NCBI GenBank assembly: GCA_910585525.1
Contig: CAJUFR010000010.1
Span: 1-59,905, forward strand
Source: an uncultured Angelakisella sp.
GTDB lineage: Bacteria > Bacillota > Clostridia > Oscillospirales > Ruminococcaceae
Direction of reading: 5' to 3'
DNA: 59,905 nt
Below, piece by piece: positions 51,065-59,269 of this stretch; position 1 is the first letter of the stretch; each line of letters opens with the position of its first letter. A model generated the notes under the pieces. It saw only the letters and a program-made list of their open reading frames with translations. It did not search any database and was not told the origin of the DNA. The translations under genes and the position numbers were made by a program.

Positions 51065-53758
51065 GTGATAAAAAAATGGCTGGAGATCGTTTTTGACCAC
51101 CATATCAGCCTGCAGGAGCGGCTGTTCCGGGTGACCACCGGCATCTGCATGGTGGCGCTGTTTTTCATCCTGCCCATGGGCAGGAACCCGGGCAACTTCA
51201 TCATCCTGGCGGCCAGCCTTGCCGCCATCTCCCTCATCGTAAAATTCAGCATCCGCAAGGAGTGCATCAACGCCGGGGCCACCGGTATCGTGGTACTGCT
51301 GCTGCTGCTGTTCCCCTTCAGCTTCTTCACCGCCGGCGGCTTTTACAGCGGCGTGCCGGAGTGGGGGGTCATCTGCTTCATCTATATCAGCCTCATCCTG
51401 GAGGGCCGCCGCAGGGTGGTGTTTTTCCTGCTGGCGGTGGCGGAGATCATCGCCTGTTACTACCAAGCCTACCAGGAACTGGGCTGGGTGGCCCAGCACA
51501 CCCTGGGCCATTCCTTCTTTGATTCCGCCGTCTCGGTGGCGATGGTGGGGCTGCTGTCCAGCGCCCTGCTGCTGTTCCTCAACCGGCTCTACAGCAGGGA
51601 GAACGAGATCACCCAGCAGCAGAAGAAGGAGATCGAGGAACTGAACAAGGCGGAGAACAACTTCTTCTCCAGCATGAGCCACGAGATCCGCACCCCCATC
51701 AACACCATTATCGGCCTCAACGAGATCATCCTCCGGGGGGACATCTCGGACGAGGTGGCGGAAAACGCCCGGAACATCCAGGGGGCCAGTAAAATGCTGC
51801 TGACCCTGGTCAACGATATCCTGGACCTGTCCAAGATCAAGTCCGGCAAGATGGAGATCGTGGGCGTCTCCTACGAGACCGGGAGCCTTTTTTCCGAGAT
51901 CGTCAACATGATCTGGATCAAGGCCCAGGAGAAGGGGCTGGAGTTCCGTCTCTATGTGGACCCCTCCATCCCCAGCATGCTGTTCGGCGACGAGGTACGG
52001 ATCAAGCAGGTGCTCATCAACCTCCTGAACAACGCCGTCAAGTACACCAAGGAGGGCTTCGTCAAACTGTCCATCCGGTGCGAGCGCCGGGGGGTGAACC
52101 GGGTGCGGGTCTGGTACACGGTGGAGGACAGCGGCCAGGGGGTAAAGAAGGAGAACATCCCCTACATCTTCAACGCCTTCAAGCGGGTGGACGAGGAGAA
52201 GAACCGCCACATCGAGGGCACCGGCCTGGGGCTGAGCATCGTTCACCAGCTGGTGGAACTGATGGGGGGCGAGATCAGCGTCAACAGCGTCTACACCCAG
52301 GGCAGCACCTTTGTGGTGATGCTGGAGCAGGACATCGTGGACGAACACGCCCTTGGGGAGTTCTCCCTGGCGTCCCGGGTGCAGGCCCGGCAGGGGGAGC
52401 AGTACCACCAGAGCTTCGAGGCCCCGGAGGCCCACATCCTGGTGGTGGACGACAACGACATGAACCTGATGGTGGTGCGCAAGCTGCTGGCCGCCACCAA
52501 GGTCCACCTGGACACCGCCAGCAGCGGCGCCGAATGCCTGGCCCTGACCCAGAAGCAGCATTACGACGCCATCCTGATGGACCACCTGATGCCGGAGATG
52601 GACGGCATCCAGTGCTTCCACGCCCTGCGCACCCAGCCCGGCGGCCTCTGCCAGGATGTGCCGGTCATCGCCCTGACCGCCAACGCCGGCAGCGACAACC
52701 AGTTCCTCTACCGCCGGGAGGGGTTCAGCGGCTACCTGGCCAAGCCGGTGAGCGGCGCCCTGCTGGAGGCCGGGGTGCTGAGCATCCTGCCCAAGAACCT
52801 GGTGAAACTCAGCGAGGAGGCCAGCCAGTCGGAGATCGGCAAGGACGTCCTCATCTTCGACCAGTCCCAGCGTCGGCCCCTTATCATCACCACCGACAGC
52901 GTCTGCGACCTGCCGCCGTCGCTGCTCCAGGCCTTTGGCATCGCCGTCTGCCCCTACTATATCTGCACCGAGAAGGGGCGCTTCCTGGACGAGGTGGAAC
53001 TCAAGTCCGACGAACTGCTGGTCTACATGAGCCAGGGGAAAAACGGCTATTCCGAGCCACCGGAGGTGGAGGACTACGAGAATTTCTTCGCCCAGCGGCT
53101 GGCCGAGGCCCAGAACATCATCCACATCACCATGGCCAAGCACGCCAGCCAGGGGTACTTCAACGCCAAGGACGCCGCCCGGTCCTTTGAGAACGTCACG
53201 GTGGTGGATTCCGGGCACCTTTCCAGCAGCATGGGGCTGTCGGTGCTCTGCGCCGCCACTATGGCGGAAAACCATGTCCCCAAGGATGAGATCGTCAAGG
53301 CGGTGAAGCGGCTGCGGCGGTACATCTCCTCCGCCTTCATCATCGACAGCACCCACATGATGTGCCAGGCGGGGCAGATCAGCAAGCGGATCAAGACCAT
53401 CTGCGACGCCCTGCTGCTGCACCCCATCATCTCCCTGCGCAAGAGCCGGATGGTGGTGAGCGGCGCGGGGATGGGGGACTTCGCCCATATGGCCAAAAGC
53501 TACGTCCGCCGGACCTTCCGGGATTCCCGCACCATCGACCGGCGGGTGCTGTTCATCACCTACGCCGGCATGGACGCCCAGCGGCTCCAGTACATCCAGG
53601 ACCTGGTGCAGCAGCACGGCCCCTTTGAACGGGTGTACCTGCAAAAGGCGTCCTCCGCCATCGCCAGCAACTGCGGCCCCGGCGCCTTCGGCCTGCTGTT
53701 CATGCGGAAGAACGACGCTGTGGTCACCCTTGCGGAGATGCCGGAATCCATCGAATAG
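51065..53758 (+). CDS. Membrane sensor histidine kinase fused to receiver and DegV lipid-binding domain
   Basis: The 897-residue protein starts at GTG 51065 after AGGAAAGGAGAG. It has five or six TM helices (about 20-180) and a coiled-coil linker. HisKA has H206 in MSHEIRTPINTIIGLNEIIL, and the HATPase has NAVKYT, DSGQGV and GTGLGLSI. The receiver (about 457-580) has D506 in LMDHLMPEMDG. A complete DegV/EDD domain fills about 603-890: IITTDSVCDLPPSLL, VVDSGHLSSSMGLSVL, and the late CGPGAFGLLF. DegV proteins bind fatty acids; some (FakB) hand them to fatty-acid kinase. A kinase carrying its own DegV domain suggests fatty-acid sensing or gating. Confidence 0.88.
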   Translation: MIKKWLEIVFDHHISLQERLFRVTTGICMVALFFILPMGRNPGNFIILAASLAAISLIVKFSIRKECINAGATGIVVLLLLLFPFSFFTAGGFYSGVPEWGVICFIYISLILEGRRRVVFFLLAVAEIIACYYQAYQELGWVAQHTLGHSFFDSAVSVAMVGLLSSALLLFLNRLYSRENEITQQQKKEIEELNKAENNFFSSMSHEIRTPINTIIGLNEIILRGDISDEVAENARNIQGASKMLLTLVNDILDLSKIKSGKMEIVGVSYETGSLFSEIVNMIWIKAQEKGLEFRLYVDPSIPSMLFGDEVRIKQVLINLLNNAVKYTKEGFVKLSIRCERRGVNRVRVWYTVEDSGQGVKKENIPYIFNAFKRVDEEKNRHIEGTGLGLSIVHQLVELMGGEISVNSVYTQGSTFVVMLEQDIVDEHALGEFSLASRVQARQGEQYHQSFEAPEAHILVVDDNDMNLMVVRKLLAATKVHLDTASSGAECLALTQKQHYDAILMDHLMPEMDGIQCFHALRTQPGGLCQDVPVIALTANAGSDNQFLYRREGFSGYLAKPVSGALLEAGVLSILPKNLVKLSEEASQSEIGKDVLIFDQSQRRPLIITTDSVCDLPPSLLQAFGIAVCPYYICTEKGRFLDEVELKSDELLVYMSQGKNGYSEPPEVEDYENFFAQRLAEAQNIIHITMAKHASQGYFNAKDAARSFENVTVVDSGHLSSSMGLSVLCAATMAENHVPKDEIVKAVKRLRRYISSAFIIDSTHMMCQAGQISKRIKTICDALLLHPIISLRKSRMVVSGAGMGDFAHMAKSYVRRTFRDSRTIDRRVLFITYAGMDAQRLQYIQDLVQQHGPFERVYLQKASSAIASNCGPGAFGLLFMRKNDAVVTLAEMPESIE

Positions 53759-53762
53759 ACAA

Positions 53763-53792
53763 AGCCGCCCCGCCTACCGGCGGGGCTGTTTT
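53763..53792 (+). terminator. Terminator of the signalling operon
   Basis: GCCGCCCCGCC and GGCGGGGCTG arms around a four-base loop, followed by TTTTG. Confidence 0.75.
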
Positions 53793-53814
53793 GCGCTCCC
53801 GGCGGCGTGCCCCC

Positions 53815-53966
53815 GGCGGCGTGCCGCCGCTGTCGCGCCCTGCACGGCCTTCGGCCTTACCCTGGGAAAAAATCTTGGCGGGTGCCTGGAGGCGGCGTGC
53901 CGCCGCTGTCATGCCCTGCTCGGCCTTTGGCCTTACCCTGGGAAAAAATCTTGGCGGGTGCCTGGA
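53815..53966. repeat. Dispersed repeat, copy D, as two tandem 76-bp units
   Basis: Units at 53815-53890 and 53891-53966 differ at only a few bases. Read on the minus strand, each starts with CCAGGCACCCGCC, continues AAGATTTTTTCCCAGGGTAA, and has GGCC(A/G)AAGGCC and GCGGCGGCACGCCGCC modules shared with copies A and B. The right edge forms the fhs -35 region. Confidence 0.85.
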
Positions 53967-53991
53967 GTCTTAGGCTGTTTTATGCTATAAT
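53963..53991 (+). promoter_or_regulatory. Repeat-associated extended -10 promoter of fhs
   Basis: TGGAGT, 17 bp and TATAAT with TGC before the -10. GGTGCCTGGAGTCT and the following GGCTGTTTTATG are almost identical to the rlmD promoter on the opposite strand at 5043-5071. Confidence 0.7.
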
Positions 53992-54059
53992 GTGAAAAGC
54001 ATAAGATGCCATCCACAAAAAAGGAAGCGAAAGAGAGCAGAAAAAGGAGGTTTTTGCCC

Positions 54060-55733
54060 ATGATGACCGACATCGAGATCGCCAAGGCGGCGTCCCCCCG
54101 GCATATCCGCGAGGTGGCCGCCGCCCTTTCCATCCCGGAGGATGCCCTGGAATATTATGGCAAGTACAAGGCAAAGCTGGAGGAAGGCTACATCCGCTCG
54201 GTAGCGGACCGGCCGGACGGCAAGCTGGTGCTGGTCACCGCCATCAGCCCCACCCCCATGGGGGAGGGAAAGACCACCACCACCGTGGGCCTGGGGGAGG
54301 CGATGCCCCTGGTGGGCCAGAACGCCATCATCGCCCTGCGGGAGCCCAGCCTGGGGCCGGTGTTCGGCATCAAGGGTGGGGCCGCCGGCGGCGGCTATGC
54401 CCAGGTGCTGCCCATGGAGGACATCAACCTCCACTTCACCGGGGACATGCACGCCATCACCGCCGCCAACAACCTCCTCTGCGCCGTGCTGGACAACTCC
54501 CTCCAGCAGGGGAACCCCCTGAACATCGACACCCGACGCATCCTCTTTAAACGCTGCATGGATATGAACGACCGGGCGCTGCGCAACATCCTCGTGGGCC
54601 TGGGGGGCCGGATCAACGGCGTCCCCCGGGAGGACGGCTTCCAGATCACCGTCGCCAGCGAGATCATGGCCATCTTCTGCCTTGCCACCGGCATGGAGGA
54701 CCTGAAGCGCCGCCTGGGGAACATCCTGGTGGCCTACGACACCAACGGCGGCCCTGTCTACGCCAAGGACCTGAAGTGCGTGGGGGCCATGGCCGCCCTG
54801 CTCCGGGACGCCTTCAAGCCCAACCTGGTCCAGACCCTCACCGGCACCCCCTGCCTGATGCACGGCGGGCCCTTCGCCAACATCGCCCACGGCTGCAACT
54901 CCATCCGGGCCACCCGGCTGGCGCTGAAGCTGGCGGATATCACCATCACCGAGGCGGGCTTCGGCTCCGACCTGGGGGCGGAGAAATTCCTGGATATCAA
55001 GTGCCCCACCGCCGGCATCGCCCCCAGCTGCATCGTGCTGGTGGCCACCGTCCGCGCCCTCAAGTACAACGGCGGCGTCCCCAAGGACAAGGTGGCGGAG
55101 CCGAATTTGGAGGCGGTCAAGAAGGGCATCGTCAACCTGGCCGCTCACCTTGCCAACATGCAGAAGTACGGCGTCCCGGTGGTGGTGGCCATCAACCGCT
55201 TCCCCCAGGACACGGTGGAGGAACTGGACTACATCGCCGCCTACTGCAAGGAGCAGGGGGCGGAGTTCGCCCTGTCCGAGGTGTTTGCCAAGGGGGCCGA
55301 GGGCGGCGTGGAACTGGCCAAGAAGGTGGTGGAGGCGGTGGCCAAGCCCTCCAGCTTCCGCTCCATCGTGGCGGATTGCGGCTCCATCAAGGAGCGGCTG
55401 GACACCATCGCCAAGACCATCTACGGGGCCAAGGAGGTCATCTACACCCCCGCCGCCCAGAAGGCGCTGCGGGATATCCTGGCCCTGGACCCGGAGATGG
55501 ACAGCAAGCCGGTCTGCGTTGCCAAGACCCAGTACTCCCTGTCCGACGACCCGGCCAAGCTGGGGCGGCCCAGTGACTTTGCCATTACGGTGCGGGATAT
55601 CCGGCTCTCCAACGGGGCGGGATTCGTGGTGGCCCTTACCGGGGACATCATGACCATGCCCGGATTGCCCAAGGCCCCCGCCGCCCAGGGGATCGATGTG
55701 GACGAGAAGGGGGATATTTGGGGGTTGTTCTGA
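54060..55733 (+). CDS. fhs: Formate-tetrahydrofolate ligase
   Basis: Fhs joins formate to tetrahydrofolate using ATP, feeding one-carbon metabolism and, in acetogens, the Wood-Ljungdahl pathway. The 557-residue product has the P-loop SPTPMGEGKTTTTVGL (about 65-80), EPSLGPVFGIKGGAAGGGYAQVLPMEDINLHFTGD, and TEAGFGSDLGAEKF. It also has VVVAINRFPQDT and the final GDIMTMPGLPKAPAA. AAAGGAGG precedes two adjacent ATGs (54060, 54063). It is followed after one base by a lipoprotein gene. Confidence 0.97.
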   Translation: MMTDIEIAKAASPRHIREVAAALSIPEDALEYYGKYKAKLEEGYIRSVADRPDGKLVLVTAISPTPMGEGKTTTTVGLGEAMPLVGQNAIIALREPSLGPVFGIKGGAAGGGYAQVLPMEDINLHFTGDMHAITAANNLLCAVLDNSLQQGNPLNIDTRRILFKRCMDMNDRALRNILVGLGGRINGVPREDGFQITVASEIMAIFCLATGMEDLKRRLGNILVAYDTNGGPVYAKDLKCVGAMAALLRDAFKPNLVQTLTGTPCLMHGGPFANIAHGCNSIRATRLALKLADITITEAGFGSDLGAEKFLDIKCPTAGIAPSCIVLVATVRALKYNGGVPKDKVAEPNLEAVKKGIVNLAAHLANMQKYGVPVVVAINRFPQDTVEELDYIAAYCKEQGAEFALSEVFAKGAEGGVELAKKVVEAVAKPSSFRSIVADCGSIKERLDTIAKTIYGAKEVIYTPAAQKALRDILALDPEMDSKPVCVAKTQYSLSDDPAKLGRPSDFAITVRDIRLSNGAGFVVALTGDIMTMPGLPKAPAAQGIDVDEKGDIWGLF

Positions 55734-55734
55734 G

Positions 55735-56271
55735 ATGAAATACCTTCGCAAGGCCCTTATCGCCGCCCTTGTCCTTTCCCTCCTCTTCTGCGGCTGCCGT
55801 CGCTGGAACCCCCTGACCTCCTCCCCCCCTTACCTGGAGGTGAACGGCCAGGAGGTGGAAAGCCCTAGCCTGGATGACCTGGAGGAGGGCATCCTGGGAC
55901 TCAGCGGCGGGGCGAACAGCTATGTCTACCTGGAGCCCAGCAACTCCATCGACGGCATCTGGAGCCTTTCCGCCACCCTGCCCCTGGAGGGGTTCGAGGA
56001 CGGGCTGGGGTACATCGTGGACGCCTGCTGGGAGGAGGACAACGACTACCGCTACTACGAATGCCGCACCACCGACCAGGAGCAGTTGCTGGACTGGTTC
56101 CGGGACTTCTACCGGGGCCGGTCCGCCCCGGATATCTCCGGCTGGGAGGACGTCACCAACTGGTATTACGACGACTATGGCTATGACGACTACGGTTATG
56201 ACGATGACGATGGCTATGGCTATGACGGCTACTACGACTACAGCTACGATGACCGGATCGCCGCCATCTGA
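55735..56271 (+). CDS. Lipoprotein with Tyr/Asp/Gly-rich C-terminal tail
   Basis: The 178-residue product has a signal peptide (KYLRKALIAALVLSLLFCGC) ending in a lipobox-like FCGC. A compact central domain with many acidic and aromatic residues follows (YLEVNGQEVESPSLDDLEEG). The last 35 residues are a low-complexity tail made of repeated YDDYGYDD and DGYGYDGYY blocks. The ATG lies one base after the fhs stop, so it is cotranscribed and probably coupled. No family was recognised. The anionic, tyrosine-dense tail suggests metal or peptide binding or surface adhesion, without proof. Confidence 0.75.
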   Translation: MKYLRKALIAALVLSLLFCGCRRWNPLTSSPPYLEVNGQEVESPSLDDLEEGILGLSGGANSYVYLEPSNSIDGIWSLSATLPLEGFEDGLGYIVDACWEEDNDYRYYECRTTDQEQLLDWFRDFYRGRSAPDISGWEDVTNWYYDDYGYDDYGYDDDDGYGYDGYYDYSYDDRIAAI

Positions 56272-56283
56272 GAGGAGCCGCCC

Positions 56284-56709
56284 ATGATCTTTGAGACCAC
56301 CGGCCCGGAGGAGACCCGGGCCGCCGCCCGCCAGGTGGCTGCCCTGCTGCGCCCCGGGGACCTGATCGCCTACCGGGGGGGGATGGGGGCCGGCAAGACC
56401 ACCTTCACCGCCGGGCTGGCCCAGGGGCTGGGGAGCACCGCCTGGGTCTCCAGCCCCACCTTCGCCCTGGTCCACCAGTACGACGGCCCCCTGCCCCTCT
56501 GCCACTTCGATATGTTCCGGGTCACCACCCTGGAGGACCTCTATTCCACCGGCTTTTTCGACTACCTGGAAGGGGGGGCGGTGCTGGCGGTGGAGTGGAG
56601 CGAAAACATCCAGGAGGCCCTCCCCCGCCCCCATATCACGGTGGAGATCGCCATCGGGGAGGGGGACCGGCGCACCATTACCGTGACAGGAGATGAACGC
56701 TTTTTATGA
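56284..56709 (+). CDS. tsaE: tRNA threonylcarbamoyladenosine biosynthesis ATPase TsaE
   Basis: TsaE is the ATPase that resets the TsaB-TsaD complex in t6A37 tRNA modification. The 141-residue product has Walker A YRGGMGAGKTTF (about 30-41), switch SSPTFALVHQYDG, HFDMFRVTTLEDL and the late VEWSENIQEALP. GAGAGGAGC precedes the ATG 13 bp after the lipoprotein gene. It overlaps tsaB by 4 bp. Confidence 0.95.
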   Translation: MIFETTGPEETRAAARQVAALLRPGDLIAYRGGMGAGKTTFTAGLAQGLGSTAWVSSPTFALVHQYDGPLPLCHFDMFRVTTLEDLYSTGFFDYLEGGAVLAVEWSENIQEALPRPHITVEIAIGEGDRRTITVTGDERFL

Positions 56710-57434
56710 GATACCTGGTCCTGGAGGGTTCCGCCGTGGCTGCCTCCTGCGCCCTGCTGGAAAACCAAAAGGTGCTGGGGGAGTTCTTTGTCAACATCCC
56801 CCAGACCCACAGCCAGACCCTCCTGCCCATGGTGGAGGGGCTTCTCTCCACCTGCGGCGTCAACCCAGGCCAGCTGGACTTCTTCGCCGTCACCCGGGGG
56901 CCCGGGTCCTTCACCGGCCTGCGCATCGCCATGGCGGCGGTGAAGGGGATGGCCATGGCGGCGGGTAAGCCCTGCGTTGGTGTCTCCACCCTGGAGGCCC
57001 TGGCCCGGAACCTTGCCGGCTTTACCGGCAGCGCCGCCGCCGTCATGGACGCCCGGTGCGGCCAGGTCTACGCCGGGCTGTTCTCCCTGGAAGACGGTGA
57101 GGTCCGCCGCCTGGCGGAGGATACCGCCCTTTCCGTGGTGGAACTGGGGAAACTTCTGCCAGCGTTAAAAAAACCGGTTTTCCTGGTTGGCGACGGCGCC
57201 GAGTTGTGCTATAATAAGCTGTTAGAGGAGCCTCCTCCCGGCCCGCCGCCGGTGGAGTGGCTGCGGCTGGCCCCGCCACACCTGCGGTACCAGCGGGCAT
57301 CCGCCGCCGGGGCCGCCGCCCTTGCCGCTTGGCTCCGGGGGGAGGAGATGGACGCCGGGGAACTGGTCCCTGCCTATCTTCGCCTGCCCCAGGCGGAACG
57401 GGAACTGAAAAAGAAGCAGGAGGAGAAACCGTGA
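56706..57434 (+). CDS. tsaB: tRNA threonylcarbamoyladenosine biosynthesis protein TsaB
   Basis: TsaB is an ASKHA-fold partner of TsaD in t6A synthesis. The 242-residue product has the weak N-terminal nucleotide motif (YLVLEGSAVAASCALLEN), HSQTLLPMVEGLL, the diagnostic AVTRGPGSFTGLRIAMAAVKGMA and MDARCGQVYAGLF. It overlaps tsaE by 4 bp. In most Clostridia rimI and tsaD follow; here a CrtO-like gene follows instead. A 14-codon GTG frame (57431-57475) overlaps the tsaB stop and may only be a coupling leader. Confidence 0.93.
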   Translation: MRYLVLEGSAVAASCALLENQKVLGEFFVNIPQTHSQTLLPMVEGLLSTCGVNPGQLDFFAVTRGPGSFTGLRIAMAAVKGMAMAAGKPCVGVSTLEALARNLAGFTGSAAAVMDARCGQVYAGLFSLEDGEVRRLAEDTALSVVELGKLLPALKKPVFLVGDGAELCYNKLLEEPPPGPPPVEWLRLAPPHLRYQRASAAGAAALAAWLRGEEMDAGELVPAYLRLPQAERELKKKQEEKP

Positions 57435-57479
57435 AGCCGGAGTTGCTTCCCGGACTGCTGACGGAGCGGGAGTGACGGT

Positions 57480-58031
57480 ATGCCAAAGCTGGTCCGAAAC
57501 CTTGCCATCGCCTGCCTTGGGGCCTCGGCGGTGTGCGCCCTTCTCTCCTTCCGCCTGAGCGGAGGGATCTGGCTGGCCCTGGCTGTTACCTTTGGGACGG
57601 CGGCCTATCACCTGGGTGCCCGGCTGCTGGTGGGTCATGCCTTTGACCACTGGATGGGCAACCGCGCCGACCTGAACCGGCGGTGGTACCAGCCCCGCCC
57701 CTGGGAGGAGAAGCTGTACCGTGTCCTCCGGGTAAAGTCCTGGAAGGACCGGATGCCCACCTTCTACCCCGACGAGTTTTCCCCGGAAAAGCACAGCCTG
57801 GACGAGATCGCCCAGACCACGTGCCAATCCGAACTGGTCCACGAGACCAATGTTTTGATCAGCTTCCTGCCCCTTGCCGCCGCTATCCCCTTGGGGGCCT
57901 TCTGGGTCTTTTTTATCACCTCCCTGGGGAGTGCTTTGTTCGACCTGTCGCTGGTCATCCTCCAGCGGTACAACCGCCCCCGCATCCTGCGACTGGCTCA
58001 ACGGCAGGCCCGGCGCAAGGCGAGGGTATAA
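57480..58031 (+). CDS. CrtO-like acyltransferase family membrane protein
   Basis: The 183-residue protein has two N-terminal TM helices (AIACLGASAVCALLSFRL and GIWLALAVTFGTAAYHLGARLL). A conserved cytosolic block follows: NRRWYQPRPWEEKLYRVLRVKSWKDRMPTFYP and SELVHETNVLISFLPL, then two further TM helices. This pattern matches the glycosyl-4,4'-diaponeurosporenoate acyltransferase (CrtO) family, whose non-pigmented members are common in Clostridia and of unknown substrate. It starts 45 bp after tsaB. No carotenoid genes are nearby. Confidence 0.75.
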   Translation: MPKLVRNLAIACLGASAVCALLSFRLSGGIWLALAVTFGTAAYHLGARLLVGHAFDHWMGNRADLNRRWYQPRPWEEKLYRVLRVKSWKDRMPTFYPDEFSPEKHSLDEIAQTTCQSELVHETNVLISFLPLAAAIPLGAFWVFFITSLGSALFDLSLVILQRYNRPRILRLAQRQARRKARV

Positions 58032-58083
58032 AAACTGTCTTATCGTCAACCGACCTGTCGAGAAAACGAAAGGAGACCCCTCC

Positions 58084-58551
58084 ATGAAAGTTGCCATTTC
58101 CTGCGACCACGCCGCCTTCCACCTGAAAGAGGCCATCCGGGCCCACCTGGAGGAGCGTGGTATCCCCTACCACGACTTCGGCATCTACGCCGCCGACGAG
58201 AAACGGGATTATCCCTATGCCTCCTTCTACGCCTGCCAGGCCATCCAGGCCGGGGAGTGCGACCTGGGCATCGTCATGTGCGGCACCGGCGTGGGGGTGA
58301 GCATGGCCGCCAACAAGATGGCGGGGATCCGCGCCGCCTGCTGCTCCGATTACTTCAGCGCCAAATACACCCGGGCCCACAACGACGCCAACGTTCTCTG
58401 CATGGGGGAGCGTGTTGTTGGGGCCGGTCTCGCCATTGAATTGGCGGATGTTTTTTTGGACACCCCCTTTGAGGGCGGCCGCCACGCCCGGCGGATCGCC
58501 CAGATCGCCGCCATCGAGGGCGGCAAGCTGGCCCCGGAATCAATAGAATAG
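58084..58551 (+). CDS. rpiB: Ribose-5-phosphate isomerase B
   Basis: RpiB interconverts ribulose 5-phosphate and ribose 5-phosphate in the pentose phosphate pathway. The 155-residue product has the family start KVAISCDHAAFHLKEAI, active-site block GIVMCGTGVGVSMAANKMAGIRAA, AKYTRAHNDANVLCMGERVVG, and the TPFEGGRHARRI end. AAAGGAGACC precedes the ATG. The upp gene lies 68 bp downstream, coupling pentose phosphate and pyrimidine salvage. Confidence 0.95.
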   Translation: MKVAISCDHAAFHLKEAIRAHLEERGIPYHDFGIYAADEKRDYPYASFYACQAIQAGECDLGIVMCGTGVGVSMAANKMAGIRAACCSDYFSAKYTRAHNDANVLCMGERVVGAGLAIELADVFLDTPFEGGRHARRIAQIAAIEGGKLAPESIE

Positions 58552-58619
58552 TTGTCCTTGGAGCATTGTCTATTGGCAGTGCTCTTTATTTAAGACGTAA
58601 AAAATGGAGGTAAAAAACG

Positions 58620-59252
58620 ATGTCGACCAAACCCTTTATCATGGACCACCCCCTGATCCAGCACAAACTCTCCTGGCTGCGGGACAAGAACACCGGCTCC
58701 AAGGAGTTTCGGGCACTGGTAAACGAGATCGCCAGCCTGATGTGCTACGAGGCCACCCGTGACCTGCCCCTGGAGGATGTGGAGATTGAGACCCCCATGG
58801 GCCCCGCTGTCACAAAGGTCATCAGCGGCCGGAAGCTGGCCTTTGTCCCTATCCTCCGGGCCGGCATGGGGATGCTGGACGGGATGCTGGCGCTGCTGCC
58901 CGCCGCCAAGGTGGGGCATATCGGCCTGTACCGTGACGAGGAGACCGCCACCCCGGTGGAATACTACTGCAAGCTGCCCACTGATATCGCCGAGCGGGAT
59001 GTCATCGTTTTGGACCCCATGCTGGCTACCGGCGGCTCCGCCATCGACGCCATCACCCAGATCAAGGCCCGGGGCTGCCGCAGCATCAAGTTCATGTGCA
59101 TCATCGCCGCCCCGGAGGGCCTGGAAGCCCTGGGCAACGCCCACCCCGATGTCCATATCTACTGCGCATCCCTTGACGAGTGCCTCAACGAGCAGAAGTA
59201 CATCATTCCCGGACTGGGCGACGCCGGGGACCGCATCTACGGGACCAAGTAA
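58620..59252 (+). CDS. upp: Uracil phosphoribosyltransferase
   Basis: Upp makes UMP from uracil and PRPP. The 210-residue product has the start MDHPLIQHKLSWLRDKNTGSKEFR, the LAFVPILRAGMGMLDGML hood region, the PRPP-binding motif VIVLDPMLATGGSA and the uracil-binding IPGLGDAGDRIYGT end. ATGGAGG lies before the ATG. A strong terminator follows. Confidence 0.97.
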   Translation: MSTKPFIMDHPLIQHKLSWLRDKNTGSKEFRALVNEIASLMCYEATRDLPLEDVEIETPMGPAVTKVISGRKLAFVPILRAGMGMLDGMLALLPAAKVGHIGLYRDEETATPVEYYCKLPTDIAERDVIVLDPMLATGGSAIDAITQIKARGCRSIKFMCIIAAPEGLEALGNAHPDVHIYCASLDECLNEQKYIIPGLGDAGDRIYGTK

Positions 59253-59269
59253 GACTAGTTAAAAAGAGA

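Noticed and set aside
49146..53644. Long minus-strand frames opposite the two kinase genes
   Set aside because: They are GC-bias shadows with no start signals. The plus strand holds complete HisKA, HATPase, receiver and HPt or DegV domains.
57431..57475. A 14-codon GTG frame overlapping the tsaB stop, considered as a relic of rimI or a leader peptide
   Set aside because: It is too short to support homology, and no acetyltransferase motif is visible.
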